DNA from: Halorussus rarus
Lineage (GTDB): Archaea; Halobacteriota; Halobacteria; Halobacteriales; Haladaptataceae
Direction of reading: 5' to 3'
DNA length: 64,000 bases
Assembly (NCBI RefSeq): GCF_003369835.1
Contig: NZ_QPMJ01000001.1
Location: forward strand, 1-64,000
Part shown: piece by piece, positions 28,247-35,884 of the stretch
Layout: each line of letters opens with the position of its first letter
Position numbering within the stretch: position 1 is the stretch's first letter
Notes under the pieces: generated by a model
What the model was told of the DNA's origin: nothing
Seen by the model: the letters and a program-made list of their open reading frames with translations, nothing else
Databases searched by the model: none
Position numbers and translations under genes: made by a program

Positions 28247-28655
28247 CCCCCCCTATATAAACCCTCTACCATTCTACCCCAACGGAGGGGCGGCGGAGGA
28301 GGGCAACGGTCACTTTCCCACTGACGGTATACAAAGCGGTTACCGTCGAGAACGGCGGCCACCGTCCGAGCCGAAGGCGAGGGGTGGCCGGATACAAGTT
28401 CAGTGACCTTTGACCCCGACAGCCCGCTCCGGTCTCTTCGCTCCCTCCGCGTCGGGCTTCCCGATGTTCCCCGCTAAACGGTTTCCGTCAGTGGTCACCC
28501 TGTATTGGTGGACCGGAACCGATAGTATGGAAGACGTTCAGAATGCACGGTTTTCCAGATTTCCACTCAACAGACAGTGACATAGAATCTTTTCATATAT
28601 CGATTGGGGAAATATGCGTCAGTTTATTAATAACTGACGTTGTTCACACAACTGG
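28247..28655. other. Non-coding region in the element
   Basis: 409 bp between two element genes. It begins with CCCCTATATAAACCC (a TATA-like word at about 28251-28259), then turns GC-rich to about 28500, and becomes AT-rich again before the next gene, where TTTATTAATAAC (28623-28634) is a likely promoter. A 107-codon frame at 28083-28406 overlaps the preceding gene and is not convincing. A small RNA or origin is possible but unproven. Confidence 0.35.
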
Positions 28656-29105
28656 ATGTCATCGAACAACAAAACCCATCCGTTGTACGTGGCAATGATA
28701 AGCCTGTTTTTCACAGGCCTTTGGACCGATTTCGGATTTAACCCCGTTATCCGAGTGTCCGAACTTACCATCCGTACCGCCGCAGAAGCAACCGCTTACA
28801 GCCAGAATAATGCTTTCGGTGGTCAGTTTCCCGGTCCGGGTGAACTCATTGGTGTACTTCATACTGCCGCCCTATTGATAACGATTGGAGCAGTTCTCGC
28901 CTGTCTTCTTCATGGTCAACTTCTGGGACTGGCCGGAGGAGGAGTTACCTATCTTGCAGGAATCGCCATTCTTGATGCCCCTCAACTGGGTACCTTCCTG
29001 CTAATTGCAGGTTTCTTCCTCGGGACAGTAGGGTTGCTACTGAACGACTCAAATGGAGGGAGAGGTCGTGGCGGTCGTCCCGTTGCCGGTCGAGGAATGA
29101 GATAA
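28656..29105 (+). CDS. Element-borne small integral membrane protein
   Basis: 149 aa. Hydrophobic segments at about residues 8-25, 65-87, 88-108 and 111-128 suggest three or four membrane spans. The C-terminus is a Gly/Arg-rich basic tail (NGGRGRGGRPVAGRG). There are no cysteines outside the membrane part and no recognised family. Small membrane proteins with such topology occur in pleomorphic haloarchaeal viruses and plasmids, but this is only a resemblance in layout. Confidence 0.7.
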   Translation: MSSNNKTHPLYVAMISLFFTGLWTDFGFNPVIRVSELTIRTAAEATAYSQNNAFGGQFPGPGELIGVLHTAALLITIGAVLACLLHGQLLGLAGGGVTYLAGIAILDAPQLGTFLLIAGFFLGTVGLLLNDSNGGRGRGGRPVAGRGMR

Positions 29106-29177
29106 GAGTATGTGGAACCCCGCCTGCTGAAGAAGACAGGTTACCGCTTCAATTCACCATGGGTTGATACCATTCTC

Positions 29178-29492
29178 TCTTATTGTACTGTCTCACCGTA
29201 TCGCTTCAACACATCTGAGCTTAGCACGTCTTATTGTACTGTCTCACCGTATCGCTTCAACACATCTGAGCTTAGCACGTCTTATTGTACTGTCTCACCG
29301 TATCTCTTATTGTACTGTCTCACCGTATCGCTTCAACACATCTGAGCTTAGCACGTCTTATTGTACTGTCTCACCGTATCGCTTCAACACATCTGAGCTT
29401 AGCACGTCTTATTGTACTGTCTCACCGTATCGCTTCAACACATCTGAGCTTAGCACGTCTTATTGTACTGTCTCACCGTATCGCTTCAACAC
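29178..29492 (+). repeat. Array of 51-bp direct repeats (five full, two partial units)
   Basis: Full units start at 29178, 29229, 29305, 29356 and 29407 and are identical to each other by eye. A truncated unit of 25 bp fills 29280-29304, and a last partial unit runs 29458-29492. Each full unit contains TCTTATTGTACTGTCTCACC followed by GTATCGCTTCAACACATC and TGAGCTTAGCACG. Units are contiguous with no spacers, so this is not a CRISPR. As 51 is divisible by three, all units keep open frames by chance; I do not call a gene. The array lies between the membrane-protein gene and fic, and suits iterons or a multi-site operator. Confidence 0.9.
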
Positions 29493-29551
29493 CGGTTCTA
29501 CAGCACCACTTATCACACGACACTTCTCTTTTCTGCTATTGAACTGTAGCG

Positions 29552-29561
29552 GCGATACGGT
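29552..29561 (-). promoter_or_regulatory. Inverted copy of the repeat core upstream of fic
   Basis: GCGATACGGT is the exact reverse complement of ACCGTATCGC, present in every unit of the 51-bp array that extends past its first 25 bases. It is preceded by TATTGAACTGT, which differs by one base from the forward repeat word TATTGTACTGT. A further ATACGGTAT lies at about 29629-29637, just before the fic ATG. These fit extra binding sites for the protein that recognises the array. Confidence 0.45.
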
Positions 29562-29610
29562 ATAATATGGAGTCGCTCTACCCCTCTGTATTGTACCTAT
29601 ATCCGAAATG

Positions 29611-29619
29611 GTTTAATAT
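29611..29619 (+). promoter_or_regulatory. TATA-like element of fic
   Basis: GTTTAATAT lies about 30 bp upstream of the fic ATG, predicting a leaderless or near-leaderless transcript. ATACGGTAT between it and the ATG could overlap the start site. Confidence 0.45.
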
Positions 29620-29643
29620 GCGCTTCTCATACGGTATGTATAC

Positions 29644-30804
29644 ATGGACGTTGACCGGTTCCAATCTGGCGGAATGCCCGGAGAGCTCGTAAACTCGGGG
29701 GGTGATATTGCCTTCAAACCTGACCCCCTTCCTCCTGAGCTTGAGATGGATGAGGAATTATTGGACGTGTTCGCAGAAGCGACTAACAACGTAGGTCAAT
29801 TAAGCGGTGTTGGGAGACGTGTTGAGAACCCCAGTATGCTAATCAGCCCGTTTATCTACAAGGAGGCAGTCGTTTCGTCCGAAATTGAGGGTACACGAGT
29901 AACTCTTTCAGATGTTTATGAATACGAAGCAGGTCGAGAAAACAGTTCCTCTGGAGCCAGCCGTAATGAACTGAGGGAAGTTCACAATTACGTCAAGGCT
30001 GTCTTTCAAGGTATTGATGAGATGGAGGGCGGTATTAATCTTGACCTCATCCAAACCTTGCATAACACCTTAATGAGTGGCGTCAGAGGAGGAGACAAAC
30101 AGCCGGGAGAGTTTCGAGATACACAGGTGTATCTCGGGAACCGAGGGGGGGACGCAAGATTCGTCCCGCCGCCACCTTCTGTAGTGCCATATGCAATGCA
30201 GAATTTAGAGACGTACATTCAAACTGGAGGGAAATATCAGCCTCTGATAGATATTGGTTTAGTACATTATCAGCTTGAGACTATTCATCCTTTTCGAGAT
30301 GGAAATGGGAGAATGGGACGACTCTTAATCATGCTAATGATGTGTAATGACGAACTCTTGCCAGAACCATATCTGTATCCTAGTTCCTATTTCAATCGTA
30401 ATCGTGAGGAATACACAGACAGACTACTCGCCGTAAGTCGAGATGACGCTTGGCAAGAGTGGTTGGTTTTCTTTTTGAAGGGTATCTCTCAGCAGGCAGA
30501 GGAGGCATTTAGTAGAGCTTCAGAACTACTCGATTTACGAGACGAATACCGAGACAGGTATCAGGACGAAGCGAACTCTGTCTCGCGTCTCTCAGTGGAG
30601 ATATTCACGAAACCCTATCTGAAAGTTAACGAGGCAAAGGAAATGCTAGATATGACGTACAGAACGGCGAACAACGCGGTAAGCCGGTTGGAGGACGACG
30701 GAGTATTGGAGGAAATCACGGGACAAAATAGAAACCGAGTCTTCCGTGCGAAGGAGGTGTTCGAGATAATTCAGAAACCTGCAGACGAACTACACTATCG
30801 ATAA
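29644..30804 (+). CDS. fic: Fic-domain AMPylase with C-terminal winged helix
   Basis: 386 aa. The catalytic Fic motif is HPFRDGNGRMGR at about residues 217-228, complete with catalytic His, acidic metal ligand and the two arginines. Near residue 77, SSEIEGTR is the S/TxxxE(G/N) inhibitory motif that places its glutamate in the nucleotide site, marking class II (N-terminal inhibition). Residues about 310-386 (YLKVNEAKEMLDMTYRTANN, VSRLEDDGVLEEITG) look like a winged helix. Known: Fic enzymes transfer AMP to Ser/Thr/Tyr of target proteins, and relatives with this layout often act in stress or toxin-like regulation. Targets here are unknown. Leaderless promoter predicted. Confidence 0.93.
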   Translation: MDVDRFQSGGMPGELVNSGGDIAFKPDPLPPELEMDEELLDVFAEATNNVGQLSGVGRRVENPSMLISPFIYKEAVVSSEIEGTRVTLSDVYEYEAGRENSSSGASRNELREVHNYVKAVFQGIDEMEGGINLDLIQTLHNTLMSGVRGGDKQPGEFRDTQVYLGNRGGDARFVPPPPSVVPYAMQNLETYIQTGGKYQPLIDIGLVHYQLETIHPFRDGNGRMGRLLIMLMMCNDELLPEPYLYPSSYFNRNREEYTDRLLAVSRDDAWQEWLVFFLKGISQQAEEAFSRASELLDLRDEYRDRYQDEANSVSRLSVEIFTKPYLKVNEAKEMLDMTYRTANNAVSRLEDDGVLEEITGQNRNRVFRAKEVFEIIQKPADELHYR

Positions 30805-30880
30805 AGGAAGACAGTTAGCAATTCACGGAACGACTTCACACCAAATTGGGTTGGCTCATTGACGATGTCGGAATACTGAC

Positions 30881-31888
30881 CTACAAATCGTCAAGGTATT
30901 TCCGCCGGGTTTCCATCTGCTCGTCCTTCGACTGCTTGTTATAGTGCTTGTCAAGTACCTCCCTGCTTACGTCCATACGGTCGCTAATTACGTCCTTCGG
31001 CGTTTCCTCATTGAGCGAGTAGGTGATTGCTCCTTTCCGAAGCGGATGCGGTGAGAGCGACGTCGGGCACTTACAGGCGAGGTTGTAGGAGTTGGCTTCG
31101 CAAGTGTCCGGCTCTCGGTCGTGCGGGCACTCCTTCCCGATGTGACACGGACGGGTGGCCGTGTAGATTACCCGCTGAACGGTGGTGCGAGAGACGCGTG
31201 TATTCCTCGTTGCGAACAGTGGGCGGCGTCCGTGTTCGTCAAGCACGTCGGCGCGGTTCTCGCTGATGAAGTCTTTGATGACCGTCACCAGTTCGTCCTT
31301 GATGAACACGTTGCGTTCACCCTTCTCCTTGTTCTTCAGCGCGGTACCCGTTGTTGGGCGATGCCGGATACATAGTTTGTTTTCCTCCGGGTGGAAGTCC
31401 TTGAGGTCAAGTGCGAGAAGCGAACTGCTCCGCATCCCTGTATGCCACAGTGTGAAGAACACAGTGTGCCGTAGCGAAGCGTACTCGAACCGTTCGAGGT
31501 AATCGAGGATATCCTCGGCGTCGCTCGCTCGGATGAACGAATCGTTCACCTCCTCAGCGTCGGTCGTCTCGGGGATGACCACCTTCTCGCTGGCCCCCTC
31601 GGCAACGGCATCCACCTGCTCACAGAAGCGGATGAACTTCTTGATGGTCCAAAGATTGTGCTTCAGGGTGATTTGCTTCACCTGCTCGCTCCGCCACGTT
31701 CGGAAGTCGGCTAACGCCCGTCCGGTCGCGTCGTTCATGTTGGTAACGTCGCGCTCGTCACACCACTGCTTGAACACCTTGAGGTCGGACTTGATGTTCT
31801 GGAGTGACTTCTTTGTCACTTCGTCTTCGCGGCTGGTTAGATACATCTCAACGGCCTTCTCCGGTCGGAGTGGTTCGAGGTTCGTCAT
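30881..31888 (-). CDS. Tyrosine recombinase/integrase of the tRNA-Ala element
   Basis: 335 aa. An N-terminal SAM-like core-binding domain (about 1-105) precedes the catalytic domain. Catalytic residues: Arg in HTGMRSSSLLALD, Lys in the KNKEKGERNVF region, HPLRKG (HxxR), and Tyr in LDKHYNK. Between the Lys region and HxxR lies a cysteine-rich insert (CHIGKECPHDREPDTC then ACKC) that probably binds zinc; such inserts are typical of haloarchaeal integrases. The gene lies about 105 bp from the right repeat and reads away from it. Confidence 0.95.
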   Translation of the reverse strand: MTNLEPLRPEKAVEMYLTSREDEVTKKSLQNIKSDLKVFKQWCDERDVTNMNDATGRALADFRTWRSEQVKQITLKHNLWTIKKFIRFCEQVDAVAEGASEKVVIPETTDAEEVNDSFIRASDAEDILDYLERFEYASLRHTVFFTLWHTGMRSSSLLALDLKDFHPEENKLCIRHRPTTGTALKNKEKGERNVFIKDELVTVIKDFISENRADVLDEHGRRPLFATRNTRVSRTTVQRVIYTATRPCHIGKECPHDREPDTCEANSYNLACKCPTSLSPHPLRKGAITYSLNEETPKDVISDRMDVSREVLDKHYNKQSKDEQMETRRKYLDDL

Positions 31889-31993
31889 GGTTGGCTGTCG
31901 TAGGTGACCACCAACCAGACGGGACGGTTACCGCGTGTGGCTCCGGGCAATGGTATCGCCCGTCCTTCCGCTTGCGGTGCGGTGAGGCCCGTC

Positions 31994-32016
31994 GGGTTCA
32001 AATCCCAGCGAGTCCA
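31994..32016 (+). repeat. attR (23-bp direct repeat)
   Basis: Identical to the last 23 bases of tRNA-Ala (27137-27159), with different flanking bases on the left (CGTC here, CCCT in the tRNA), so the repeat length is exactly 23 bp. A shorter match (TCCCAGCGAGTC, 12 bp) occurs again at about 32086-32097. Confidence 0.85.
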
Positions 32017-32227
32017 CTTCCGTCCTCGTTTCACTCGACCGGTCAGCGGACTCGCTGACCGTCGCGAACGACCGCGTTCGCTCGGTCCCAGCGAGTCTCC
32101 TACATTCTGTGCGAGCTACCGGCGAACACACGTAGTACTCGCCGCTTCAGGCGAGGCAAACTCGTTACGACGAGTGTATCGGACCCTCGGAAGTCGGACG
32201 CCCGCAGGGCGACCCGAACTGTAGCGA

Positions 32228-32926
32228 CTACTCCTTCGGAATCGCCCGCGTAGCGGTCGCCTTGAAGGTGACGACGACCTCGTCGCCCGGCTCGAGGCCG
32301 AGCCGTTCGACGCTGTCCTGGGTCACCCGGGCGTGCAGCGGGACGTCGGCGCCCGCGTCGACGGCGACGAGAGCGACGGTCTCGCCGCGGTCGACGTCGA
32401 GCACGTCGCCGGCGAAGCGGTTCCGGGCGCTGGTGGCGTCGGGTTCCGGCGCGTCGTCGGGCGCGTTGAGCGTGACCGCGTCGGCGCGGAGCCACACCTC
32501 CACTGCGGCGCCGGGGGTGACTCCCTCGGGGACGAGCACCTGGAGCGCCCCGGCGGACGTCTCGACCGCGGCGAACTCGCCGTCGCGCTCGCGGACCGTC
32601 CCGGGGAGGGCGGTGCGCGCGACGTCGACGACGCCCGACAGCTCCGCCTGGAGGCCGTCGAACCGGACGAGCAGCTCCTCGGCGGTCTCGGTGAGCCGAC
32701 TGCCTCCGCCGCCCGAGCCGCCGCGCTCGCGCTCGACCAGCGGCCCGAACCGGTCCTCGAGTTCGACCAGGCGTCGCTGGGCGTGGGAGTACGACCGCCC
32801 GAGCCGGTCCGTCGCCTGGTTGAGCGACCCCGTCTCGTCGATGGTCCGGAGCAGCGTCGCGTCGCGCGAGTCGAAGGCGAGGTCGCCCGCGCCGATCTGG
32901 ACCTCGAAGCCGGCCTTCCTCTCCAT
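32228..32926 (-). CDS. ModE-like transcriptional regulator with TOBE domain
   Basis: 232 aa from ATG 32926; an upstream start at 32959 adds 11 residues unlike the family. Residues about 15-95 are a ModE/LysR-type winged helix (ATLLRTIDETGSLNQATDRL, then SHAQRRLVELEDRFG). A Gly-rich loop and SRLTETAEELL follow. The C-terminal half contains a TOBE-like region (FAGDVLDVDRGETVALVAVD) and ends EPGDEVVVTFKATATRAIPK. Known: such proteins bind molybdate or tungstate and repress transporter genes. No transporter gene is adjacent. Confidence 0.88.
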   Translation of the reverse strand: MERKAGFEVQIGAGDLAFDSRDATLLRTIDETGSLNQATDRLGRSYSHAQRRLVELEDRFGPLVERERGGSGGGGSRLTETAEELLVRFDGLQAELSGVVDVARTALPGTVRERDGEFAAVETSAGALQVLVPEGVTPGAAVEVWLRADAVTLNAPDDAPEPDATSARNRFAGDVLDVDRGETVALVAVDAGADVPLHARVTQDSVERLGLEPGDEVVVTFKATATRAIPKE

Positions 32927-33049
32927 ACGGCCGGGTACGACGACCGTCGGGAAAACCATTCCGAGGTGCTGGTCGACGGGCCGCTGCCGTCGCTCGGCGT
33001 GCCGACTCGTCGGGCGCTGCGCAGTCCTCCTCGACTCGCCTGCTCGCCC

Positions 33050-33370
33050 TCAGTCGCGGTCGACCGGCGGTTCGATCTCGACCGCGCCGTCCCAGTAGGC
33101 GGTCACCAGGCAGCCGTTGTACGAGAAGGTGAGACGGCCTCCGCCGGGCCGCACGTGCGCGTTCGGCGTCGGCGCGTAGAGCCTGTTGAGCGCGTCGGGG
33201 TCGATGACCTCGTACAGCGGCGAGAGGTCGGTGGGGTCGGTCTCCAGCACCGACGCCACGGCGCTGACGATGGTCTCGCTCAGCTCGTCGTCGCTCGCCC
33301 AGTCGTGTTCGACGCGGTGCGTCGCTGCGCCGTCGGTCGCGCCCGTTTCATTTTCAAATGTGCTCCCCAT
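33050..33370 (-). CDS. HalOD1-domain protein
   Basis: 106 aa. The segment SETIVSAVASVLETDPTDLS, then PLYEVIDPDALNRLY and RLTFSYNGCLVTAYWDGAVE, is the pattern of haloarchaeal output domain 1, a small alpha-beta domain common in signalling proteins and as a stand-alone protein. Function is unknown at the molecular level. An AT-rich word just upstream (near 33370-33380) may be its promoter. Confidence 0.85.
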   Translation of the reverse strand: MGSTFENETGATDGAATHRVEHDWASDDELSETIVSAVASVLETDPTDLSPLYEVIDPDALNRLYAPTPNAHVRPGGGRLTFSYNGCLVTAYWDGAVEIEPPVDRD

Positions 33371-33864
33371 AATTAATACCGTACTCGGGGCATTCTTCGC
33401 TCCAGGTAGTTCAATGTATCGGCCGAACCCCAGGAACTGACGACGTCGGGACGGGTCGTAGCGGTATCACGTCGCGACACCCGACCTCTCGGGGCGCCGG
33501 ACCTACCAGTTCCGGTCAGCAGAAAGCCTATAGACCGCCCGCAACAGCCACCGAGTGGAGACAGTCGCCACCGCCGATCAGCCTACCTTCGCGCTACCTT
33601 CGCGCTGTCCGCCCGGGCTGGCACCCCGAACCACTACCCAACTGGACCCCGCAGCTTCGTTCCTCCGGCACCGCTCCCGCTCCCGCTCCGCCGAGCCGTC
33701 ACTCCGCGCCGGGTCGGGACCGCGTCGCCCGGGCGGCGACCGTTCCTCTCCGACTCCTTCCCCCGTCGGTTCACGCCCGACCCTCCTCCCGCTCTGTCGC
33801 CGTCAGACGCCCGTCGTACGCCGAAACACAGGGTTTACCACAGATGAACGTAAGGGTCAGCACA
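33371..33864. other. Intergenic region without visible gene
   Basis: 494 bp, GC-rich, between the divergent HalOD1 and zinc-ribbon protein genes. I see only an 11-bp tandem duplication (CTACCTTCGCG at 33583-33593 and 33594-33604) and a pyrimidine-rich stretch around 33655-33690. Frames crossing it lack protein-like composition. Confidence 0.4.
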
Positions 33865-34899
33865 ATGAGTCTCAGGTGTTCGCTGCTGGGTCACAGCTAC
33901 GGGGACGCGGAGATCGAGCGAGAGCGCGAAGAGCAGGGGAGCGAGGTCGTGGTCACCGTCCGGGAGTTCGAGGAGTGCGAGCGGTGCGGCGACCGGCGGG
34001 TCGTCACCGAGAACAAGGAGGTCACCGCCATCGAGACGCCCGCACCGAGCGGGGAGTCCGCCGAAGGGGACGCGGCCGCGGGGGCGTCGAACGTCGATGG
34101 CGCGAACGGGAGTTCGAGCGCCGGCCCGGACGCGAGCACCGGCCCGGACGCGACCCCCGATCCCGACTCGCCGTCCGGCCCCGACGCGGGCGTCGGCCGG
34201 ACCGGGGGCGGCCACGACGCCGAGATCATCACCGACTCGCCGAGCTCCGGGGACCCGTCGGCGCCGGACTCGGACGGATCGCCTTCGTCGGACGCCGGCG
34301 CGGCGGCGGACGCTTCCGGCGGCGACGGCGCCGACGCTACCGCCGACCCGGAGGGCGCCGACGCGGACGTCGACGCCGGACCGTCGGCGGCCGAGGACGA
34401 CGGCGTGATCCTCGACGACGACGGCGGTGCGGACTCGGGCGACGACGCACGGACGGCCGGCGAGTGGCCCGAGGCCGACACCACCCACCCGGCCGAGACC
34501 GACGAGAGCGGGGCGACCGAGTGGCCCGACGTCGGCCGCGAGGACGAGGGGTACGACGCCGAACCCGACGACGGCGAGCGCACGGACGTGGAGTTCGGCG
34601 GCGGCCTCACCCCGGAGTCGGCCGGCCCGGCCGACGGGGAAGACGAGGAGGTCGAGTTCGTCAACGCCGAGGGCGACACGTTGCAGGCTCGCGACGCCGG
34701 CGGAAGCGGGCCCGAGCTCTCGTCGGGCATCTCGGCCGGCGCGGAGGCGCCGAGCCTGTCGGGGCCGGCCGACGACCCCGACCTCGACGCCGAGTTCGTC
34801 TGTCCCGAGTGCGACTACCGCGCGAGCGTCTCGGGGTCGTCGCTCCGGGCCGGCGACATCTGCCCGGAGTGCGCCCGGGGCTACCTCGCCCAGGAGTGA
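33865..34899 (+). CDS. Haloarchaeal acidic-linker protein with terminal zinc ribbons
   Basis: 344 aa from ATG 33865 (MSLRCSLLGHSYGD); an ATG at 33844 would add seven residues. The N-terminal 55 residues form a conserved module with cysteine pairs (C near residue 5, CERCGDRR near 42-49). A long low-complexity Asp/Gly/Ser/Ala-rich region (about 60-300) follows, and the C-terminal 45 residues are a zinc ribbon (FVCPECDYRA, then DICPECARGYL). I recall the family as a haloarchaeal protein of unknown function. The two ribbons flanking a disordered acidic linker suggest a bridging role, which is inference. Confidence 0.8.
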   Translation: MSLRCSLLGHSYGDAEIEREREEQGSEVVVTVREFEECERCGDRRVVTENKEVTAIETPAPSGESAEGDAAAGASNVDGANGSSSAGPDASTGPDATPDPDSPSGPDAGVGRTGGGHDAEIITDSPSSGDPSAPDSDGSPSSDAGAAADASGGDGADATADPEGADADVDAGPSAAEDDGVILDDDGGADSGDDARTAGEWPEADTTHPAETDESGATEWPDVGREDEGYDAEPDDGERTDVEFGGGLTPESAGPADGEDEEVEFVNAEGDTLQARDAGGSGPELSSGISAGAEAPSLSGPADDPDLDAEFVCPECDYRASVSGSSLRAGDICPECARGYLAQE

Positions 34900-35008
34900 C
34901 GAATTCACCGACGAGTAACGGGTCGGTTTCAGGCGACGGAAGCGTCGGATTCAAGAAGGAGAACGACGCGAAAAGGGTTTACACCACCCTGTCCAATGGG
35001 CGATTACC

Positions 35009-35404
35009 ATGAAAGAGTACAAGATGCGACGCGGCGAACACCTGGACGACCGCGTCCCCGACATGAAGGCGAAGATCGAGGAGTTCTTCGGCGAGGTCAC
35101 CGGGACCGAGGAGCACAACGGCCACGAGCTCTACGTGGTCGAGGACCCCGACAACCCGGTCTTCGACAAGATACTGGCCGGCGCGGCCGAGTACAGCGGC
35201 AAGAAGGACAAGCTCGCGGTCCACTTCGAGGAGCGCGACGCCGAGGACGTCATCGCCGAGGGCAACGCCGACGCGGCGGCCGACGCCGTCGACAAGAAGA
35301 ACACCTTCCTGCTGGAGGCCACCGGCCGGGACGCCAAGGCCCGCCGCGACTCCATGAAGCGGCAGGTCGAGGACGACGCCGAGAAGCCCGACGGCGTCTC
35401 GTAG
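35009..35404 (+). CDS. Haloarchaeal conserved protein (DUF5611-like)
   Basis: 131 aa. It starts MKEYKMRRGEHLDDRVPDMK, an alpha-beta protein with FFGEVTGTEEHNGHELYVVE and a helical C-terminus rich in Lys/Asp. No cysteine, signal or membrane segment. It resembles the conserved archaeal family I recall as DUF5611, function unknown. The ATG at 35009 has a sensible spacing to an upstream AT-rich word (GGGTTTACACC near 34976-34986). Confidence 0.75.
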   Translation: MKEYKMRRGEHLDDRVPDMKAKIEEFFGEVTGTEEHNGHELYVVEDPDNPVFDKILAGAAEYSGKKDKLAVHFEERDAEDVIAEGNADAAADAVDKKNTFLLEATGRDAKARRDSMKRQVEDDAEKPDGVS

Positions 35405-35482
35405 TCCCGTTCGCGAAACCGCCTTCTCTCTATTCGACGGCGTTCCGACGGAGCGACGGGTATCCGCGCTCGAAAACAGAAC

Positions 35483-35845
35483 TCAGAAGTGGTCGCTATC
35501 GGGCGACCCCTCGCCCCGGCCGCCGCGGCCGCCCTCGTTGCGGTCGATGCCCATCACGCTCTCGGGCTGGTCGATGTCCCAGTCGCCGGTGCCGTCGTCG
35601 GCGACACGGACCGTCACGTCGTCGACCTCCTCGAAGTCCTTCGCGAGGTCGAGCTTGATGTTCTGGGCGGTCCGCGGGCTGATGGCGCAGCCCGAGCAGG
35701 CGCCCCCGAGCTCGACGACGACCTCGCCGCTGTCGGGGTCGGCCTTCTGGACGGCGCTCTCGCCGCCGTGCATGCTGATGATGGGCATCTGGCCGGTGAG
35801 CCAGCGCTCGACCCGGGTCTGCAGGGAGTCGTCGTCCTCGGTCAT
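35483..35845 (-). CDS. NifU C-terminal-domain protein (Fe-S scaffold-like)
   Basis: 120 aa. GGACSGCAISPRT carries the CxxC cluster-binding pair of the NifU C-terminal domain within VVVELGGACSGCAI, with IKLDLAKDFEEVDDVTV following. Known: Nfu-type proteins carry and transfer iron-sulfur clusters. The last 25 residues are a disordered Gly/Asp-rich tail. It stands alone, with no suf genes adjacent. Confidence 0.92.
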   Translation of the reverse strand: MTEDDDSLQTRVERWLTGQMPIISMHGGESAVQKADPDSGEVVVELGGACSGCAISPRTAQNIKLDLAKDFEEVDDVTVRVADDGTGDWDIDQPESVMGIDRNEGGRGGRGEGSPDSDHF

Positions 35846-35884
35846 TGAGAGTGGGTAGGAGCTACGGGGATTAGGACTTTGGGT

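Larger units (their letters stand above)
27137..32016. mobile_element. 4.9-kb integrated element in tRNA-Ala
   Basis: Boundaries are a perfect 23-bp direct repeat of the tRNA-Ala 3' end. Inside are a tyrosine recombinase next to the right repeat, a Fic-domain protein, two genes without recognised family, and a 51-bp repeat array. The interior is clearly richer in A and T than the flanks, with AT-rich promoters and mixed codon use, as expected for recent transfer. No capsid, terminase, VirB/TraG-like or classical Rep protein is seen, so it is either a satellite, a small integrative plasmid whose replication gene is unrecognised, or a decayed provirus. Confidence 0.85.

Noticed and set aside
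28083-28406. 107-codon frame overlapping the 199-aa gene
   Set aside because: Overlaps a better gene in another frame for half its length and has no protein-like features.
29178-29492. CRISPR array
   Set aside because: Units are directly adjacent with no unique spacers, and no cas genes are nearby.
29112-29565. Reading frames of 77, 133 and 85 codons made of 17-residue repeats across the 51-bp array
   Set aside because: The frames stay open only because the unit length is a multiple of three, more than one frame is open at once, and the peptide (SYCTVSPYRFNTSELST) has no start signal or family. A DNA-level repeat explains them better.
33555-35012. 485-codon plus-strand frame overlapping the zinc-ribbon protein
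   Set aside because: Arg/Gly-rich, wrong-frame composition. The overlapping frame at 33865-34899 has conserved cysteine pairs at both ends.
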